DNA of 8,646 nt from an uncultured Gemella sp. (GTDB lineage Bacteria > Bacillota > Bacilli > Staphylococcales > Gemellaceae), in assembly GCA_938038035.1 (NCBI GenBank), contig CALHQV010000346.1, forward strand, positions 1 through 8,646, read 5' to 3'. The notes under the pieces are model-generated. The model was not told the origin of the DNA and searched no databases. It was given only the letters and a program-made list of their open reading frames with translations. The position numbers and the translations under genes are program-made. Positions 5,515-8,646 of the stretch are shown here, piece by piece (the first letter of the stretch is position 1; the number at the start of each line of letters is the position of its first letter).

Positions 5515-7221
5515 ATGGCAAAGAAAAAAAATAAATTCGTCTCTGCTTTTGAGCAATTCGGACGTTCGTTCTTATTACCGGTATCTGTACTTCCGGGTGC
5601 AGGGATTATTAAAGGGATCGGGACAGCCTTCAGTAATTCAAACACACTAAAAATGTTCCCAGCATTAAAAAATGACATTATTCAATTTATTATGAAATTC
5701 CTAATTGTATTAGGGGATACAGCATTCAATAACTTACCGATTATTTTTGCAGTTGGGGTTGCTGTAGGTTTAGCAAAACGTGAAAAAGGTTCTGCTGCAC
5801 TTTCTGGTCTACTAGGATTTATCGTATTACATTATGTACTTAACTTCCTATTAGTACAAAGTCACAAATTAGTAGATACTAGTAAATTATCAAGTAATGA
5901 AGCAAAATTAGCATTATCTAATGCCATGCAGACAAAAGTACTTGGTATTCAAACAATGGACCTTAGTGTATTTGGTGGTATTATCGTAGGTATAGTGGTA
6001 TACTTCGTTCATAAGTGGGCTGTCAAAGTTCAATTACCAACAGTTATTGGATTCTTCAGTGGACCACGTTTCGTACCTATCGCAACTATCGTAATTATGT
6101 CAGCAGTAGCTACTGGATTATTCTTCGTATGGCCTCCAGTACAAAAAGGTATCAGTGTATTATCAATCTTCATCCTTAAATCAGGACCTATTGGAACGTT
6201 CCTGTATGGTTTAGTAGAAAGAGCATTATTACCATTCGGTCTTCACCACGGTTTAAACTGGCCAGTTCGTACAACAGAATTAGGTGGAGCTTGGGAAATT
6301 GGGGGACAACGTGTAGTTGGTACAATCAATGCTTACTTAGCTTCATTAGCTGATCCAAATGTTCAACACGTAGATCCAAGTATTACAAGATTCAACGGTG
6401 GTAAATTCGTTTACTTCATGTTCGGTCTTTCTGGTGCAGCTTATGCAATGTATAAAACAGCTGATGAGAAAAAACGTAAAGTTGTAGGTTCATTATTATT
6501 TGCCGCTGCTGGTACTTCATTCTTAACGGGAATCACAGAACCAATCGAATTTACATTCTTATTCGTAGCGCCAATTCTTTATGTAGTACACGCATTCTTA
6601 GCTGGTTCAGCATTATTCGTAATGCACATGCTAGGAGCTGGGGTTGCTACTCCAACTGGACACGGATTTATTAACTGGGTAATCTACGGAGTACTTCAAG
6701 GTCCTAAAACATCTTGGTGGTTAGTACCAATCGTAGGTGTGGTTTATTTCTTCATCTACTACATCGTGTTTAGATTTATGATTGTTAAATTTGACCTTAA
6801 AACACCCGGTCGTGAGGATAGTGATGAAGTTCGCTTATCTAACAAACACGAAGCTCGTGCTAAACTTGGTGTAGAAATTGCTACAATTGGTAAAGAAGAA
6901 GCACCAAAATCAGTAGACGTTGCTGCTGGTGATGATGAAGTAATGGAAACAGTACAAAAAACTCCAGAAGGAATTAGAAAACAAGCAACTGAGTTAATTA
7001 AAGCACATGGTGGTCCAGATAACATTGAAGCTGTAGATGCTTGTATAACTCGTTTAAGAATTAATGTAAAAGATAAGAGTGTAGTAGATCAAGAGCGTAT
7101 TACTACAAAACTTGGAGCTATGGGATTTGCAGAAAGTGATATGCAAATGCAATCAATTTATGGATCTCATGCTAATGTATTAAAAATGGAAATCCAAGAT
7201 ATGCTTGGTATGGAGGAATAG
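5515..7221 (+). CDS. PTS EIICB permease, glucose/maltose (alpha-glucoside) family
   Basis: A complete 568-residue sugar permease that imports and phosphorylates its sugar using phosphate from HPr through an EIIA protein. Residues 1 to about 428 are the membrane EIIC domain: start GRSFLLPVSVLPGAG, the FNNLPIIFAVGVAVGLAK segment (71-88), FGLHHGLNWPV (241-251) and the sugar-site motif GITEPIEF (339-346). A charged linker (about 430-482) leads to the EIIB domain (485-566), with phosphorylated Cys510 in DACITRLR. No EIIA domain follows, so EIIA must be supplied in trans, as for the maltose and trehalose systems of Bacillus. Overall resemblance is to MalP/GlvC and MalX-type EIICB proteins; glucose cannot be excluded. 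AAGGAGA lies seven bases before the ATG. It is divergent from the RpiR regulator and four bases upstream of a HAD phosphatase gene. No sugar-phosphate hydrolase is nearby. Confidence 0.92.
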   Translation: MAKKKNKFVSAFEQFGRSFLLPVSVLPGAGIIKGIGTAFSNSNTLKMFPALKNDIIQFIMKFLIVLGDTAFNNLPIIFAVGVAVGLAKREKGSAALSGLLGFIVLHYVLNFLLVQSHKLVDTSKLSSNEAKLALSNAMQTKVLGIQTMDLSVFGGIIVGIVVYFVHKWAVKVQLPTVIGFFSGPRFVPIATIVIMSAVATGLFFVWPPVQKGISVLSIFILKSGPIGTFLYGLVERALLPFGLHHGLNWPVRTTELGGAWEIGGQRVVGTINAYLASLADPNVQHVDPSITRFNGGKFVYFMFGLSGAAYAMYKTADEKKRKVVGSLLFAAAGTSFLTGITEPIEFTFLFVAPILYVVHAFLAGSALFVMHMLGAGVATPTGHGFINWVIYGVLQGPKTSWWLVPIVGVVYFFIYYIVFRFMIVKFDLKTPGREDSDEVRLSNKHEARAKLGVEIATIGKEEAPKSVDVAAGDDEVMETVQKTPEGIRKQATELIKAHGGPDNIEAVDACITRLRINVKDKSVVDQERITTKLGAMGFAESDMQMQSIYGSHANVLKMEIQDMLGMEE

Positions 7222-7225
7222 TTTC

Positions 7226-7984
7226 ATGAAGAATTTGTTTGTTACAGACTTAGACGGAACATTTGTAAAAAATTCAGTATTCGTCGAAAAAGAAGATTTA
7301 AAAGCGTATCATGATGCTAAAAATTACGGGGATTTCTCAGTTGCGACTGGGCGTTCTGTTGAAGAAATCAAATACATTGCCGAAGGTAATGATATGGATG
7401 TTACACACATGATAGGGTTTAACGGAGCGGTCGTAACAAGACAAGATGAAGTTCTTTTTGAAAAATACATTCCTACTAAAGATTTAACTGGAATATTCGA
7501 ATATCTAAAAGGAAGCAAATTAATATTTGATGCTTTAGATGGGAAGCAACGTATCGGTAATTTTGATCATGAGAAAAAAGATAGATTGTGGAACATGGAG
7601 CTTGTTTGTGTTGAAAATCCTTTTGAAATATTAAAAGGAAAAACAATCTATAAAATAAATGTAAGACCAACAAAAGAACAATTAGATTATCATTACGATA
7701 TAATGAAAGAAAAATTTCCAGAAGTAGAGATTTATAAATCAGGTTCAACACGTATGGAAATCACAGCAAAAAATATTTCTAAAGCTAGTGGTATTGAAAC
7801 TATCAGTTCAGGGTATGATAGAGTAATAGCTTTAGGAGACTCAGGGAATGACGTGGATATGTTTAAAGTAGCAGATATTTCATACTGTATGAACCGCGCG
7901 CCACAAGAAGTAAAAGATCAAGCTACGCATGTAGTAGAAGATTTTGCAGCGGCGATAAAACATTTTATAGAAAACTATGAATAG
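7226..7984 (+). CDS. Cof-type HAD-family phosphatase (subfamily IIB)
   Basis: A 252-residue soluble phosphatase of the HAD superfamily, Cof/YidA-like type. Motif I is FVTDLDGTF with Asp8 as nucleophile and Asp10 as acid/base. Motif II is Thr41 in ATGRS, motif III Lys186 in NISKASGI, and motif IV GDSGNDVDMF (204-213), which binds Mg2+. Residues about 80-180 form the C2-type cap that decides the substrate. All catalytic residues are intact. I placed the start at 7226 rather than the upstream in-frame ATG at 7205. GGAGG at 7212-7216 serves 7226, and the protein then begins one strand before motif I, as usual. The SD lies within the last codons of the permease gene, four bases before this start, so the two are translationally linked. 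The likely substrate is a sugar phosphate made by the permease or downstream of it, but substrates in this family are hard to predict. Confidence 0.88.
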   Translation: MKNLFVTDLDGTFVKNSVFVEKEDLKAYHDAKNYGDFSVATGRSVEEIKYIAEGNDMDVTHMIGFNGAVVTRQDEVLFEKYIPTKDLTGIFEYLKGSKLIFDALDGKQRIGNFDHEKKDRLWNMELVCVENPFEILKGKTIYKINVRPTKEQLDYHYDIMKEKFPEVEIYKSGSTRMEITAKNISKASGIETISSGYDRVIALGDSGNDVDMFKVADISYCMNRAPQEVKDQATHVVEDFAAAIKHFIENYE

Positions 7985-7987
7985 CAA

Positions 7988-8017
7988 AAAAGAACCGGCA
8001 GAGATGCTGGTTCTTTT
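7988..8017. terminator. Bidirectional terminator between convergent genes
   Basis: AAAAGAACCGGC (7988-7999) pairs with GCTGGTTCTTTT (8006-8017) over 12 positions with one G-U pair and a six-base loop. Both strands end in T runs, so it can stop the permease-phosphatase transcript from the left and the leftward transporter transcript from the right. Confidence 0.85.
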
Positions 8018-8043
8018 GTTGTGTAAGATTTGTCTATTATTTT

Positions 8044-8646
8044 CTACTTATTTTTGATTTTATAAAAGATAGAAATACCTATTAGTAATATTAGAGAAAG
8101 TAGAAAATTAAAAGTAACGATATATTGAACAGAATATATGTTTAAAAAATAACTAGAAGATACTAAGACGAGTATTGCTGATATCCTTGAGAGGCTCGAT
8201 TTCATTGAAGTTAACGAGCTAATGTTTTGAGTTGTTACTTTATTTGCAAAACTATTAGCTAGTATATATTCAATAACTGTGAAAACCAAGACACTATATG
8301 TATAAAGGAGTAGGACCACATAAATATTGGATACATGCAAAAATAATGGTGGTACGATAGAAAATATTAGTAAGAATTTTAGGTAATTTTGTCCATTATT
8401 AAAATTCAGAATCGGAACAGAATAGGCTAATATTGCTAATATTTGAAATAATATATATAGAATATATAGTTTGTTACTATTCCAACCTTTTTCTAAGAAT
8501 AATGCTTGCCATAGTTGAAAGTGAGTTTGGAAAAACACTTGATTTACTATACTTAGAATAAAAAGTAATTTTAGTTCTCTAGATTTTTTAAGTTCATATA
8601 TACTAACTTTTATCTGTTGTTTAAGAGAAGAGTTGTCCTTAAGTAT
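8044..8646 (-). CDS. C-terminal half of a major facilitator (MFS) transporter, cut by the window edge
   Basis: The frame is open without a stop from the window end at 8646 to TAG at 8046-8044, giving 200 residues. A charged cytoplasmic loop (LKDNSSLKQQIK onward) is followed by six hydrophobic segments, at roughly 26-45, 59-80, 88-105, 106-129, 150-168 and 172-194, and a short basic tail. This is the pattern of the central loop plus helices 7-12 of a 12-helix MFS exporter. The block NQVFFQTHFQLWQALFLEKGW at the start of helix 7 looks like members of the drug/unknown-substrate MFS group in Bacillota. The substrate is unknown. A GTG at 8538 is not the start, because the frame continues upstream with good coding character. 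The gene converges on the phosphatase gene and ends 26 bases from the shared terminator. Confidence 0.8.
   Translation of the reverse strand: MLKDNSSLKQQIKVSIYELKKSRELKLLFILSIVNQVFFQTHFQLWQALFLEKGWNSNKLYILYILFQILAILAYSVPILNFNNGQNYLKFLLIFSIVPPLFLHVSNIYVVLLLYTYSVLVFTVIEYILANSFANKVTTQNISSLTSMKSSLSRISAILVLVSSSYFLNIYSVQYIVTFNFLLSLILLIGISIFYKIKNK

Noticed and set aside
5418..5678. 86-codon minus-strand frame overlapping the permease start and promoter
   Set aside because: It runs antisense through the start of a clear PTS gene and its promoter, and its predicted peptide has no family character.
6759..7025. 88-codon minus-strand frame inside the permease gene
   Set aside because: Antisense to the linker and EIIB region of an intact conserved gene; no SD.
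7205..7225. Upstream in-frame ATG for the phosphatase
   Set aside because: It has no SD, would overlap the permease gene by 17 bases, and adds residues before motif I that the family lacks. GGAGG at 7212-7216 fits the ATG at 7226.
7324..7751. Two overlapping minus-strand frames inside the HAD phosphatase gene
   Set aside because: Both are antisense shadows of an intact gene with all catalytic motifs.
8044..8538. A 164-residue complete protein starting at the GTG at 8538
   Set aside because: The frame is open from there to the window end, encodes the MFS central loop and start of helix 7, and no SD precedes the GTG, so the gene is truncated by the window, not short.

Overview
This is a very AT-rich chromosomal window from a low-GC Gram-positive bacterium. 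Strong Shine-Dalgarno (SD) sequences of the AGGAGG type precede nearly every gene, and the promoters look like sigma-A sites with extended -10 boxes. The gene pair ytpQ-ytpR (DUF1444 protein and YtpR-type tRNA-binding-domain protein) points to the Bacillales. The composition and the overall gene content suggest Gemella or a close relative of the staphylococci. That genus-level guess is inference from protein style, not a database match.

Left part (1-4422). A gene cut by the window edge runs leftward from position 90, divergent from a three-gene rightward transcription unit: ytpQ, ytpR and an 882-residue, extremely acidic protein with no membrane segment and no recognisable enzymatic domain. 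In Bacillus and Staphylococcus the gene after ytpQ-ytpR is sftA, a soluble FtsK/SpoIIIE-type DNA translocase with a long disordered acidic N-terminal region. The 882-residue protein sits in that slot and looks like such a region, but it ends without the ATPase motor and is followed at once by a strong terminator hairpin. This is the most interesting item in the window. It carries three short basic-amphipathic patches and a late linear motif of the (S/P)xVYG kind.

Right part (4423-8017). This is a self-contained sugar-uptake module. A leftward RpiR/MurR-family regulator (HTH plus SIS domain) is divergent from a rightward two-gene operon: a PTS EIICB permease of the glucose/maltose family without its own EIIA domain, and a Cof-type HAD phosphatase whose SD lies inside the last permease codons. 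The 237-bp regulatory gap holds two copies of a GTAAAATTT(T)AC palindrome (probable RpiR operators) and a near-consensus cre site just upstream of the permease -10 box. The likely logic is a sugar-phosphate-sensing regulator controlling its own gene and the permease, with CcpA overlay. No phospho-alpha-glucosidase or other hydrolase is encoded in the window, so the sugar cannot be named with certainty.

Right edge (8018-8646). A leftward gene cut by the window end encodes the C-terminal half of a 12-helix major facilitator transporter. It converges on the phosphatase gene across a shared bidirectional terminator. No rRNA, tRNA, CRISPR array or insertion sequence is visible. No gene-free stretch exceeds 300 bases.
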